64,000 nucleotides of DNA from Doris montereyensis (GCA_037039925.1 JAXRKP010000929.1:30001-94000); one strand, 5' to 3'. Positions 21,136 through 33,806 are shown, numbered from the stretch's first letter. Made by a program: numbers and translations. The notes: a model not told the origin generated them from the letters alone.

Positions 21136-21203
<68 letters not shown>
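21063..21203. repeat. (TAG)n trinucleotide microsatellite
   Basis: About 140 bp of AGT/TAG repeats with a single interruption (GTGGTAATAG, about 21129). Poly-V, poly-Y and poly-L frames are artefacts. Confidence 0.97.
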
Positions 21204-21362
21204 CACTGTAGTGTGTACTAGTACATGTAGTAGACTCGTAGACGCATACCACACGGGTGTTTAAAGTTACATGTACACATTGTACCGTAAATAATACAAA
21301 GGAGCTCCGTGTAGTGAAGTCAAAGGCGAAATATGACAATAAGTGACACAATGTGATAGAAA

Positions 21363-21382
21363 GAAAAAGGAGGGAGGGAGAG

Positions 21383-21459
<77 letters not shown>

Positions 21460-21533
21460 AGAGAGAGATCATAAAAAAGAGAAGAGGGAGGGAGAGAGGG
21501 GGGAGAGAGAGAGAGAGAGAGAGAGATCAGAAA

Positions 21534-21601
<68 letters not shown>
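21363..21601. repeat. (GA)n microsatellite
   Basis: About 240 bp of GA repeats interrupted by GAAGAG steps and one ATCATAAAAAAG patch at about 21468. Confidence 0.97.
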
Positions 21602-21602
<1 letters not shown>

Positions 21603-21684
21603 TGGACACACCCATGGGGCGTATCATCTTCTAATTACCTCCCACAGCTGTAGAGTGATGACAAAGAATGCAAAGAATGCAAAC

Positions 21685-21997
21685 AAATGGATTCGCTGTT
21701 AAGGTGTTGGACTTTTCAACCAAAAGATAATGGGTTCGAACTCTGTCAACAGTTGAACATTTGTCTCGAGTTTTTTTAGCAAGGTCTACCCCCCCCCCCC
21801 CTGATCCAGGTAGGTGGATCGCCACCTAGTCCCATCGCAGACGGATGATAAAAAGGAGGTCTCGAGTGCGGATCACAACACTCTGTGCACGTCAAAGATC
21901 CATTGTCGGTTTACATGACAGTTGGGGCAAAGTTTGAATAAAATCCCACACTACCAAAACCCCCGAGATCACCTTAGTTGTGGATATAGGTAATAAA
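21685..21997 (+). mobile_element. tRNA-derived SINE, family B, copy 1
   Basis: The tRNA-like head includes TGTTAAGGTGTTGGACTTTT and the B-box GGGTTCGAACTC (about 21730). The body has a C-run (21787-21800), GATCCAGGTAGGTGGATCG, CACCTAGTCCCATCGCAGAC and ACCCCCGAGATCACCTTAG, ending TTGTGGATATAGGTAATAAA. Collinear copies lie at 33905-34235 and 49685-50005, with a 3' piece at 51945-52060. Confidence 0.85.
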
Positions 21998-22984
21998 ATC
22001 AAATTAAAATCTCTCTCCTCTCCTCACATTGTTTTCATTTTTTATTTGTTTTTGCATGTGGAAATGGCATCAATGCTTGAGATCTGCATTGTACATGTAT
22101 TTTGGAAATTGTAACTGTGATCATATCTTTGAAAACGTCACCAACGTGTATACATACGCAACGGATTTGGTAGGAGCAAGGGGATTGAAATTTAAGATAA
22201 AAAACACAAAATAATTAGTGCAACCCAAAGTAATCTCTCCTCAACTTTTCCAGGGGATTGGTGACGAAAAAAAGAGATGAAATCCACTCTAACATGCGTG
22301 CCCAATTTATTTCGTACAAACTGAACTCTCTATTCACCAAAATGGGGATAGCATAACGAAAAGGAGAATCGGGGTGGGAGGAAGGGTAGGGGGTGGGAAT
22401 AAGGTGAAAGCTATCCCACTCTGTTTGCAACCAAACTCTTCGAGTACTTCATCATGATCATTCCCGACGCATTCCGTATTTATTTAAATTTTCATTGTTT
22501 TTTCTTTCCTCTCATTCAGAAATACATTGTCATGTATCATTGCTTCTAATAATTTTGGGGTTGTTTTGGTTTTGGTTTTTTGTTGGGTAATTATTTTATT
22601 TTATTTTTTCGGGGGGGGGGAGGTTATTGTTATTGTAATAATTTTGATACATATAAAACTTTTGCGAATGAGAACTTTTTTTTTTTATGTTTGTTTTATT
22701 TTGAAAAAATTTAGCTTATTTTTGAGGTTTTAATTTCCAAATTTCCGCGGGGACAGCGGAATATTCTTGTTGTTCTTTGTGTCAATCGAAGTAAAGTAAA
22801 ATGATTCTTGAGCTCACACTGAATTTTGTACCCCTTATTGGAAAGAAGGGGAAATAACTTAAGCAAAGGTCTAGGACGAGTTCTGTCCTAAGCCATCTTA
22901 TCTACACTCAAAAACAGTTTGATCCGAAAGTCCTTACAACTAATACATGTACTACATTAGTCTAGAACTTACTTTGCTCCAAAA
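21998..22984. other. No gene recognised
   Basis: AT-rich DNA with G-runs at 22379-22395 and 22610-22621. Short open frames lack recognisable similarity. Confidence 0.6.
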
Positions 22985-23012
22985 TATTTGCCAAGGTCCA
23001 ATTCCCCCCCCC

Positions 23013-23017
<5 letters not shown>

Positions 23018-23054
<37 letters not shown>

Positions 23055-23056
23055 CC
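23018..23056. repeat. (CA)n microsatellite
   Basis: About 19 CA units, preceded by a C-run at 23005-23013. Confidence 0.95.
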
Positions 23057-23199
23057 CACACTTTAATCCAAAGTGTGTCTACGGTGGCTTCTAACTTTTA
23101 TGACATTGATAAAATCATGTGTTTTTTCTTAATAAGCCCCCCCCCCGCCTCCGCCGATAAAGCAGTATGGTATAATATACATTTCAAGCCTCACAATTT

Positions 23200-25090
23200 A
23201 CAACTTATATACATGTACTATATACATGTACTCATATACTGTACTATGTACATGTAGTCATATACTGTACTATATACATGTAGTCATGTACTGTACTATA
23301 TACATGTAATCCTATACTGTACTATATACATGTAATCATATACTGTACTATATACATGTAATCATATACTGTACTATATACATGTAGTCATATACTGTAC
23401 CATATACATGTAATCCTATACTGTACTATATACATGTAATCCTATACATGTAACTGTACTGTACTATATACATGTAATCCTATACTGTACTATATACATG
23501 TAATCCTATACTGTACTATATACATGTAATCCTATACTGTACTATATACATGTAATCCTATACTGTACTATATACATGTAATCCTATACTGTACTATGTA
23601 CATGTAGTCATATACTGTACTATATACATGTAATCCTATACTGTACTATATACATGTAATCCTATACTGTACTATATACATGTAATCCTATACTGTACTA
23701 TGTACATGTAGTCATATACTGTACTATATACATGTAGTCATATACTGTACTATATACATGTAGTCATGTACTGTACTATGTACATGTAGTCATGTACTGT
23801 ACTATATACATGTAGTCCTATACTGTACTATATACATGTAGTCATGTACTGTACTATATACATGTAGTCATATACTGTACTATGTACATGTAGTCATATA
23901 CTGTACTATATACATGTAGTCATGTACTGTACTATATACATGTAGTCATGTACTGTACTATATACATGTAGTCATGTACTGTACTATATACATGTAGTCA
24001 TGTACTGTACTATGTACATGTAGTCATGTACTGTACTATATACATGTAGTCATGTACTGTACTATATACATGTAGTCATATACTGTACTATATACATGTA
24101 GTCATATACTGTACTATATACATGTAGTCATGTACTGTACTATATACATGTAGTCATGTACTGTACTATATACATGTAGTCATGTACTATACTATATACA
24201 TGTAGTCATGTACTGTACTATGTACATGTAATCCTATACTGTACTATATACATGTAATCTTATACTGTACAATATACATGTAATCATATACTGTACTATA
24301 TACATTTAGTCATGTACTGCACTATATACATGTAGTCATGTACTGGACTATATACATGTAGTCATGTACTGTACTATATACATGCAATCCTATACTGTAA
24401 TATATACATGTAATCCTATACTGTACTATATACATGTAATGCTATACTGTACTATATACATGTAATCATATACTGTACTATATACATGTAGTCATATACT
24501 GTACCATATACATGTAATCCTATACTGTACTATATACATGTAATCCTATACTGTACTATGTACATGTAGTCATATACTGTACTATATACATGTAATCCTA
24601 TACTGTACTATGTACATGTAATCCTATACTGTACTATATACATGTAATCATATACTGTACTATATACATGTAATCCTATACTGTACTATATACATGTAGT
24701 CATATACTGTACTATATACATGTAATCATATACTGTACTATATACATGTACTCATATACTGTACTATATACATGTAATGCTATACTGTACTATATACATG
24801 TAATGCTATACTGTACTATATACATGTAGTCCTATACTGTACTATATACATGTAATGCTATACTGTACTATATACATGTAATGCTATACTGTACTATATA
24901 CATGTAGTCATATACTGTACTATGTACATGTAGTCATATATTGTACTATGTACATATAGTCCTATACTGTACTATATACATGTAGTCCTATACTGTACTA
25001 TATACATGTAGTTCTATACTGTACTATATACATGTAGGCATATACTGTGCTATTTACATGTAGTCATATACTGTACTATGTACATGTAGA
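23200..25090. repeat. Tandem array 2: 26-bp minisatellite, about 70 units
   Basis: Unit parts are TACTGTACTATATACATGTA followed by ATCCTA, GTCATA or GTCATG. Variants cluster: ATCCTA types around 23.4-23.7 and 24.4-24.7 kb, GTCATG types around 23.8-24.2 kb. Every unit includes the 8-bp palindrome TACATGTA and a GTAC. The same TACATGTAC word is scattered singly elsewhere in the window (16.80, 17.36, 22.95, 53.63, 57.06 kb). Confidence 0.96.
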
Positions 25091-25328
25091 CGTTCCAAAG
25101 TTCGTGCTCATAGAAACGGTCCTATATCATTTAAACCATCTGATAAAAACAATTAATGAAAATGTGGGAGTAGACTTGCATTATCCATTGCGTTAAGGTA
25201 TAGTTTTCCTTCGGAAATTGAAATGTTTCAAGTTTGTTCCTCTATGCCATATAAAAGATTTTCACAATCACTCGGGGTTGATATTTGGTTCAATCGCAGT
25301 ACATTTGTATATAATTTACGTGATATGT
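25091..25328. other. Spacer between tandem arrays 2 and 3
   Basis: About 240 bp of non-repetitive AT-rich DNA. No feature recognised. Confidence 0.6.
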
Positions 25329-27556
25329 TTTGAAACGTTGTAAAATGTAAACACTGACTGTAAAATCAATATCCGTGTCATGACACGTTGTAAAATGTAA
25401 GCACTGACTGTAAAATCAATGTGTGTCATGAAACATTGTAAAATGTAAGCACTGACTGTAAAATCAATATCCGTGTTGCCATGTTGTAAAACTTTAAAAT
25501 CAATTTCCGTGTTAAGACTGTAAACAACTTTAAAATCAATATCCGTGTCATGACACGTTGTATAATGTAAGCACTAACTGTAAAATCAATATCCGTGTTA
25601 TGACACACGTTGTAAAATGTAGGCACTAATAAAATCAATGTGCGTGTTATGACAGACAAATCAATGTACTCACGTTGTAAAATCAATGTAAAATCAATGT
25701 CATGACATTGTAAAATGTAAGCACGCACTGTAAAATCAATGTCCGTGTCATGACACGTTGTAAAATGTAGGCACTAACTGTAAAATCAATGTCCGTGTTA
25801 TGACACGTTGTAAAATGTAAGCACTAACTTTAAAATCAATGTCCGTATTCATGACACGTTGTAAAATGTAAGCACTAACTGTAAAATCAATGTCCGTGTT
25901 ATGACACGTTGTAAAATGTAAGCTAACTTGTAAAATCAATGTCCGTGTTATGACACGTTGTAAAATGTAAACACACTGTAAAATCAATGTCCGTGTTATG
26001 ACACGTTGTAAAATGTAAGCACTAACTGTAAAATCAATGTCCGTGTTATGACACGTTGTAAAATGTAAGCACTAACTGTAAAATCAATGTCCGTGTCATG
26101 ACACGTTGTAAAATGTAAGCACTGACTGTAAAATCAATGTCCGTGTCATGACACGTTGTAAAATGTAAGCACTGACTGTAAAATCAATGTCTGTGCCATG
26201 ACACGTTGTAAAATGTAAGCACTGACTGTAAAATCAATGTCCGTGTCATGACACGTTGTAAAATGTAAGCACTCACTGTAAAATCAATGTCCGTGTCATG
26301 ACACGTTGTAAAATGTAAGCACTCACTGTAAAATCAATGTCCGTGTCATGACATACGTTGTAAAATGTAAGCACTCACTGTAAAATCAATGTCCGTGTTA
26401 TGACACGTTGTAAAATGTAAGCACTAACTGTAAAATCAATGTCCGTGTCATGACACGTTGTAAAATGTAAGCACTCACTGTAAAATTAATGTCCTATGTC
26501 ATGACACGTTGTAAAATGTAAGCACTCACTGTAAAATCAATGTCCGTGTCATGACACGTTGTAAAATGTAAGCACTGACTGTAAAATCAATGTCCGTGTC
26601 ATGAAACGTTGTAAAATGTAAGCACTGACTGTAAAATCAATGTCCGTGTCATGACACGTTGTAAAATGTAAGCACTCACTTTAAAATCAATTTCCGTGTC
26701 AGGACACGTTGTAAAATGTAAACACTCACTTTAAAATCAATGTCCGTGTCATGACACGTTGTAAAATGTAAGCACTGACTGTAAAATCAATGTCCGTGTT
26801 ATGACAGTGACACGTTGTAAAATGTAAGCACTAACTGTAAAATCAATGTCCGTGTTATGACACTTTGTAAAATGTAAGCACTCACTGTAAAATCAATGTT
26901 AGGACACGTTGTAAAATGTAAGCACTCACTGTAAAATCAATGTCCGTGTCATGACACGTTGTAAAATGTAAGCACTCACTGTAAAATCAATGTCGTGTTA
27001 TGTCATGACACGTTGTAAAATGTAAGCACTAACTGTAAAATCAATGTCCGTGTCATAACACGTTGTAAAATGTAAGCAATTAAAATCAATGTCCGTGTCA
27101 TAACACGTTGTAAAATGTAAGCACTGACTGTAAAATCAATGTCCGTCATATGACACGTTGTAAAATGTAAGCACTCACTGTAAAATCAATGCCGTGTCAT
27201 AACACGTTGTAAAAAATGTAAGCACTCACTGTAAAATCAATGTCTATGTCATGACACGTTGTAAAATGTAAGCACTCACTATAAAATCAATGCCTATGTC
27301 ATGACACGTTGTAAAATGTAAGCACTGACTGTAAAATTAATGTCCGTGTCATGACACGTTGTAAAATGTAAGCACTCACTGTAAAATCAATGTCCGTGTC
27401 ATGACACTTTGTAAAATGTAAACACTGACTGTAAAATTAATGTCTATGTCATTACACGTTGTAAAATGGAAGCACTCACTGTAAAATCAATGTCCGTGTC
27501 ATGACACGTTGTAAAATGTAAGCACTCACTATAAAATCAATGTCGGTGTCATGTTC
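25329..27556. repeat. Tandem array 3: 50-bp satellite, about 45 units
   Basis: Unit parts are GTAAAATCAATGTCCGTGTC, ATGACACGTTGTAAAATGTA and AGCACTGACT. Variation is concentrated in the CACTGACT/CACTAACT/CACTCACT position and in TCATGAC/TTATGAC. The junction forms a perfect 14-bp palindrome, CGTGTCATGACACG, in most units. The first few hundred bases (25.33-25.72 kb) hold truncated, irregular units, while the interior is homogeneous. Confidence 0.96.
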
Positions 27557-27754
27557 AGTTCAATAACTCCATAGTGTCAACAATGACATCACAAAACTTG
27601 AATCTCTCAGAGGCGTCGTTCTTTTATTTAAGTATCTCACCTATTCATTATGGATTTGCACTGCAAAACTGTTACAATTAGAAGCGTTGCATTGACTTTC
27701 ACCAATCTATTCAACTTCGACTTTTAAATTATTTTTAAACAGATAATATAATAT

Positions 27755-28005
27755 AAACAAGGCAAGCTCACAACTCTACCCCCCAGTACGTGCAGTGACA
27801 CCCGTATGTATATTAATAAGACTTAAAAACTTACCGATAACTGTAACGAAAGTCGTCAGTTGCACAGACTTTCAATTTCAATCAAAAACCTCAAATACAA
27901 TATTATTATTATCATTACTTTTCATTTTTCAAGCCCGAATTTGATTGACTGGGCCCCTGTCTTTAAAAAAAATGTTAACATCACGTGGTGTAACCAGCAA
28001 GGAGC
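27755..28005 (+). repeat. About 245-bp direct repeat, copy 1
   Basis: Shares with 31014-31250 the ordered words AACAAGGCAA, TCACAACTCTACCCC, ACCGATAACTG, ACTTTCAATTTCA, ATATTATTATTAT, TTTTTCAAGCCC and TTTGATTGACTGG. The two copies flank the degenerate LINE in direct orientation. LTRs are unlikely because the interior is LINE-type. Confidence 0.75.
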
Positions 28006-28836
28006 GCCAAGACAACTTAACCAACCCATATCGGCAACAGAAATATGAACAAGTTATAACAGCAAAAAACAATAAGGCACCAGGGGAAGATCAGCTCAAT
28101 GCGGAACTACTGAAATATGACACACCCCTACCAGACGAAGTTATCGCAAACACAATCAATGATATGTTTACAAACCACCAAAAACTTGACATAAACACGG
28201 AAGTACTCATTGAAATACAAGGCAAAAGCCAGGAAAACTAAAGGGCTCACCAAACAATCTTTGACCAATAACACTACTCAATACCATGAGAAAAGGATTG
28301 TCTTTAATAACTTTAAACAAAATAAGACCATATTTAGAAAAGTACCTATCCCACAGCCAGAGTGGATTTCGATCTGACAGTTGACAGGAGAACCGTATAT
28401 TGTTATATGGACCCACAAATGGATAGCGGCGAAAACAAGCATTGCGAACATCAATATAAAAACCACAGGGATCGATAATGTGTCGGCAGCATTTTTCACA
28501 ATCAATAGATACGTGCTATTTCAAATCCTATTTCAAAAAAAAAATCATCACACTCACACAGATAAATACTAAAATAAACAATGCAGACACACACTTTCCG
28601 TTCACAAACAATGTTGGCACGCCTCAGTGAGATGGACTCAGTCCTGTATTACTTGCTATCTATCTTGAACATACCCTTAAAGAAGTGCGAACTGTCACAG
28701 GAAATCAAAAGCCACCACTAAATGTAGAAGACATAATTCCAAAAGAGTCACACAGACGATTAAGACTTCATAGGACTTGACTACATAAATATCGATGAAA
28801 TCCAGAAAGTACTAAAAAACGTTCCAGCTCAATGTT

Positions 28837-29155
28837 AAGGGGGGGGGGGGGGCGGCACCTGAAGCGTTTTTTTAGCTTAGATTTTTGCATTTAGTATGTA
28901 CATGAGTAACTGTCAAAATACAGTCATCCTATATCATTGAAAAATTTGTAGCGTCCTTGGTTACAATAGAAACGGCCGTCATCTTGGATTTTGACTCAAT
29001 TTTCAAAATCTATCTCCTCCTTAGTTATGAATACAATAACTCAAAACCTGTGCAGATCGTCTTTTCCATTCAATATCTAAAGAGCGACGTCGGGTTTTTC
29101 GATATTTTGCCAAAAAAAATTTTTTTATGAATTTTTGACAATGAATTTATGACAA

Positions 29156-29227
<72 letters not shown>

Positions 29228-29931
29228 TGAATGTACAAAAACGGCGTTTTTATTACAAACAAAAACATTCTCAAAAAGTTTACAATATATTAAAAAAACC
29301 GACGTCATTCTATTAACATTTACAAGAGGAACCTGTGTGCCAAAAATAATACAAATCGTTCGGTAAATGGCGGAGGAGATTGAATTTTATTGTTGAAAAA
29401 CTACATTTCGAGAAAAATGCAAGTAAAGAAATCAACAAAAAATAACACAAAACAAAAGCTACAGACGGGTTTCCCTTGTTGTAGCAGCCCCCTTGCTCTT
29501 TCGACAGTCTCTGGCATTGTTACTTAATATGTAAATAGGATTATAAATCTAGGTTTAGATGTATATTGTTGTGAAAACAAATGTCGACATGACCAGTTTT
29601 TTTTCTTCCTCTATATCTTATGCGCGTAGATCGGCTTCGGCAAAACGAGGTCAAATAGTGTGTTGCCACATTTAGCGATTAACCGCCAATATACGGGTTT
29701 TTAATGCCATTTTCGCAGTCAATGTTAATGTTAGGGTAATTTACGTCACAATTTTGACTGTTTTTATCTGCCCTTGCCTACAAAATATTTTGTAAAAAAA
29801 CAATTATACGTCATATGGACATTTTTCTACCATGAACTTGTAGATACATGATCGTTCTACGCGAATATGCAAAGAACAGAAAATCAACCTTTTGGTCCAA
29901 AACTCGCTAGCCCCTCTCCCCTCCCCCTTGG
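28837..29931. mobile_element. 1.1-kb non-coding element inserted in the LINE, 4-bp TSD
   Basis: TGTT at 28833-28836 is repeated at 29932-29935. Removing the insertion and one TGTT restores a continuous frame reading LNVDKTE, the expected RT sequence, so both ends are well placed. The left end begins AAGGGGG with a poly-G run, and the right end is CCCCCTTGG, giving weak terminal inverted repeats. The middle holds a (TA)n run at 29158-29225. There is no meaningful ORF, so it is probably non-autonomous. Confidence 0.65.
29158..29225. repeat. (TA)n microsatellite
   Basis: Perfect TA run of about 68 bp inside the nested 1.1-kb element. Confidence 0.97.
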
Positions 29932-31013
29932 TGTTGATAAAACAGAGTTAACCGCTATCAGCAGAGACACGATCGAATGGAAAACAACAAAGAAAATATG
30001 ATCCCTGATAGCGAATACAGAAGACATAAAAAGTCGAAAATAAGCTGCCCAATGTTACCCTTGTCAAACTGAAGAACATCGATAAGGGAAGAAAAAATAA
30101 AAGTAAACATTAAGATCAAGCTGTACAAAGCGCTTGTGAAATCTATCCTAACCTACAACGGTGGCACATGGGCACTGACATAAACTGAAGTAAATAAATT
30201 AGATGCCTTCCATCGGAAACAATTACGAAAAAATCTTAAACATATACTTTCCAGTCAAAATATCCAACACGTCAGTATACTAAAAGTACGATGAAAATCC
30301 CTCTCTACCTTCATTGTACAAAGCCACGGGCGCCTTTTTGGATATATCCTAAGATGAAACAAAGAAATATCCGCCAACAAAGCTATGGAGCTCTACTAGC
30401 CCATATTTTATTAAATTCGGTGAAAGTTTAAGAGGGAGGCCAGTAACCACACTACCAACAGTGATCAACAAAGAACTCTCCCTATTCGGTTCTGGCATGT
30501 CACTGTAAACAAAAGAAGATCTGGAACATCTACTAAGATTACTTGCACAAGATCGAAAACGCGGAATCTCCTGATTTAAACGGATCGCAGAAGATGCTGA
30601 TGCGTCCTGCTTTGAAGATCAGGATGCAAAAAGCGCCTAAATCAGTAAGTCATCATATAATATTATAGCAACGTTATTCAACAATTTGCCAAACATCATC
30701 CTTAATACACCCTATGCTACACCACTGGAAAAAACAGTGTAATATTGAGGTCAACCTGTCCAGACTGTAACCATTCTCCCATCAATGGTCTCGTAATTTA
30801 AAAACGAGTTAAACAGTAGAGGAATTTGCCTCTCTGAGAGAACATTAAATGCTACAGACTTGTTTTTGTCTTCAGGTTTATAATATCATGGACATTTTTA
30901 ACTGCATGCAAACGAACCAACGCTGAAAGTACCGGTATATGAACATGTATAGGGTTTCTTAGAAAATCGACTGTTTCTATGGGCATGCATTTTGAAACGA
31001 ACTATGGAACGAA

Positions 31014-31250
31014 AAACAAGGCAAACTCACAACTCTACCCCTGGAACGTGTAGTGGTACATGTATGTACATTAATAGGACTCAAAAACTCACCGATAACT
31101 GCAGCAAAGCTCGTCAGGTGCACAAACTTTCAATTTCAGTCAAAAATCTCAAAAACAATATTATTATTATACGTTATTTTTCAAGCCCAAATTTGATTGA
31201 CTGGAACTTTTTTCTTCAATTTTTTGTTTTTAACAGCATGCGCTGTAACC
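31014..31250 (+). repeat. About 245-bp direct repeat, copy 2
   Basis: Collinear with 27755-28005, 3.26 kb apart in direct orientation; it lies just upstream of RTE-like LINE copy 1. Short open frames here (30992-31390) have no independent support. Confidence 0.75.
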
Positions 31251-31385
31251 AAAATTTCTTACTACAGCTGGAGAAGACATCGTCAGGGAAACAACAACAA
31301 AAAAACTGGTCCTGTAGAGACCTATGGAGGTTTAAAACTGACGGGGAGAGACAAATACAGAGTTTCAAGACCAAGTGCCTGCGAA

Positions 31386-33752
31386 CATAGCCAACAACTT
31401 TTTTCCTCATAAAGATATCCACAAATGTACAAGAGCAAATTAAGACAGGTGTGAAAATTCAATGATAGACTACATACTAGTTAGCAGCTCCCATTTGTAC
31501 ATTGGATGCAGGAGTACATAGAGGAGCAGAAATATTTAGTGATCATCACTTACTGATTGCCAAAATGAGATTACTGACTGAAGAAAACAAACACAAAAGG
31601 AAAGAGAAGAAAGCTACTAAACTCAAAATAGAGGAAACTAAATAAACCAATAGTAAAAGAGATGTACCAATCTATGATAATAAGATTTATCAGTGAAAGA
31701 CAGATGGATCTAAATGATAACACAATCGAAGAAAAGTGGCAAATGTATAAAGAAACACTGCTCAGTTGTACTGAAGAGGTCTGTGGTAGGAAACAAATTA
31801 AAGGAGATAGGAAAAGAACAGCATGGTGGAATGAGAATGTCAAGACTAAGATCAAAGAAAAGAAGGATGCCTGGAAGTAATACTTGCAAACAAAGAGACC
31901 AGAGGATAGGATATATTACGTGAATAAAAGAACTATCACCAAAGAGGAAGTTCGGAAAACAAAACAGGAACAATGGGAAGAGTTTGGACAAAAACTTCAA
32001 GAAAGCTATTAAGGAAATCAAAAGCTGTTCTGGGGGGAGGGTGGGGGCAATGAAGAGCATGAGAAAGACTAAAGCATGCCCAATACGACAAATTAAGAAT
32101 GCCAAAGGAGAAATAATGAAAGAAGACAACCAAATCATGAAAACATGGAGAAAGCATTTTCACCAATTACATAATCCCTCGAGAACGTATGAAACAAGGA
32201 GTAAATATCAATTAGTAAGAGTAACAAATAATCCAGAGGAGACAGCTGGAGGTGTCGATATCTCAATGGAAGAAATCCAAACAGCTATAAGAAAAGTGAA
32301 ATTAGGAAAAATCACAGGGGCAGATCAATTTTATCCAGAAATTATTAAAAACCAAGGCAGAGAGGTAGACAAACTATTACATGCAATCTTCCAACAAGTC
32401 CAAACAGGTACCAGACGACTTGAAAAGGGGAACGGTAGTACCAATACATAAGAAAAGATCAACTATGGAATGCTCAAACTATAGAGGAATATCACTACTT
32501 AACGTTCCAGGAAAAATACATGCCAGGATACTGGAAATGAGACTAAGGGAAAGAGTAGAGGATCAGATTGAAGAGCATCAGAGTGGATTTAGACCAGGAA
32601 GAAGTGTACAAGACCACATATTTACCAATTCGACAAATAATAGAAAAATTCAGTGAGAGAAATATTGACTTGCACCTGTGTTTTATTGACTTAAAAAAGG
32701 CATTTGACACTGTGAAGAGGGACGAACTATGGCATTCCTTAAAAGAACACAATGTAGAGCAACATTTAATAGAAGCCATTAAAAGTTTTTACCATAAACT
32801 AACATGTGCAATGAGATTAGCTGGAAACATATCTGCAGAATTGATGTAGATATAGGAGTAAGACAGGATTGTATCCTAAGTCCTCTTTTGTTCATCGCAT
32901 TTATGGATTCAGTCGCAAAGGCATACTCAAAAATGAAGAAAATGAATGTAGGTATGTGGAAACTCAACCCAGTAAATGTATCGATGTTTTCATTTACTGA
33001 TGATTTAGTTCTGTTTGGAAGATCAGAAAGTGACCTTTAGTCGAATATCAACATTATGAACAATGAACTAATTAAAAGAGGAATGAGAGTAAATGCAAAG
33101 AAAACCAAAAGAATGCTAGTAACTAGGAAGCTAAAACACAAAATCTTAAATTCGGCAGGGAAATTTTAGAACAAGTTCAAAGCTACAATTACCTAGGAGT
33201 AATGATTAACTCAGAGGGAAAACTAAGAGAAGAAATCAACCAGACAATCCAAAAGGCAAGTGCAATATATAACCATCTAGGAAAGGCATTTGTAGGTAAG
33301 CAAGAATTGTCAACAAAAACCAAAAATGGCAGTATACAACACAGTGTATTGTCCTACTCTCCTCTATGGCAGCGAAACTTGGACCTTAGACAGTAGAGAA
33401 TACAGTAGAGTACAGGTAGCTGAAATGAAATATCTAAGAAGAAAAGTAGGGAAAACTAAAAGAGACAAAACCAGAAACACAACAATAATAGATCAAACCA
33501 AAGCAGATGGCATTAAAACTAAGACTAAGATAGAAACAAATCAATTGAGATGGTTTGGGCATGTAAACAGAATAAATGACAATGACAATAGAATAGCTAA
33601 ATCAGTATACAGTGCTAAAGCCCAAGATAAAAAACCCAATAGGCAGACCTCAGAGAAAGTGGGAAGAAGATATAAAAGAGGCATTGAAGCATAGAAATTT
33701 AAGTTTTTTAGAAGGAAACAGAAAATGTCAGGACAGAAAGAAAAATTGTATA
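31386..33752 (+). mobile_element. RTE-like LINE (family A), copy 1, 5' truncated and broken
   Basis: Starts inside the endonuclease (FPHKDIHK, then SDHHLLIAKM near 31545). The linker contains KGDRKRTAWWNENVKTKIKE. The RT follows: GADQFYPEIIKNQ (32320), NYRGISLLNVPGK (32478), HQSGFRPGRSVQDH (32577), FIDLKKAFDTV (32683), GVRQDCILSPLLF (32853) and FTDDLVLFG (32993, where FADD is expected). It ends with YGSETWTL, LRWFGHVNR and a GRPQRKWEEDI tail. Several frameshifts and stops make it inactive. EN plus RT without RNase H and the LRWFGHVNR-type end fit the RTE clade (craniofacial-development-protein-2-like endonuclease). The other copies are at 39748, 49340 and 60955. Confidence 0.88.
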
Positions 33753-33768
33753 TCGCAATTATACGTTT

Positions 33769-33806
33769 ACACACACATACACACACACACATACACATAT
33801 ACACAA
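33769..33806. repeat. (CA)n microsatellite
   Basis: Short CACACA/CATACA run just past the 3' end of RTE-like LINE copy 1. Confidence 0.9.

Larger units (their letters stand above)
27975..30640 (+). mobile_element. Degenerate LINE (family E), interrupted by a nested insertion
   Basis: Broken reverse transcriptase frames run collinearly. NKAPGEDQLNAELLKY (about 28070) is followed by HSQSGFRSDS (28350). Next come WTHKWIAAKTSIANINIKTT (28410), a motif-A remnant SAAFFTINR where FDTI is expected (28485), and a NVGTPQ-then-stop remnant of the PQGDGLSP segment (28610). After the insertion at 28837-29931 the frame resumes with VDKTELTAISRDTIEW (29935) and LYKALVKSILTYNGGTWALT (30121), ending near 30640. 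Many stops and shifts make it non-functional. EN was not recognised. The clade is uncertain. Confidence 0.75.

Noticed and set aside
17735..27556. Regularly repeated units resembling a CRISPR array
   Set aside because: Units are directly adjacent with no unique spacers, and this is animal DNA; they are satellites.
27755..31250. LTR retrotransposon bounded by the 245-bp direct repeats
   Set aside because: The interior shows LINE-type RT motifs with no gag, protease, integrase or primer binding site, and the repeats lack TG...CA ends.
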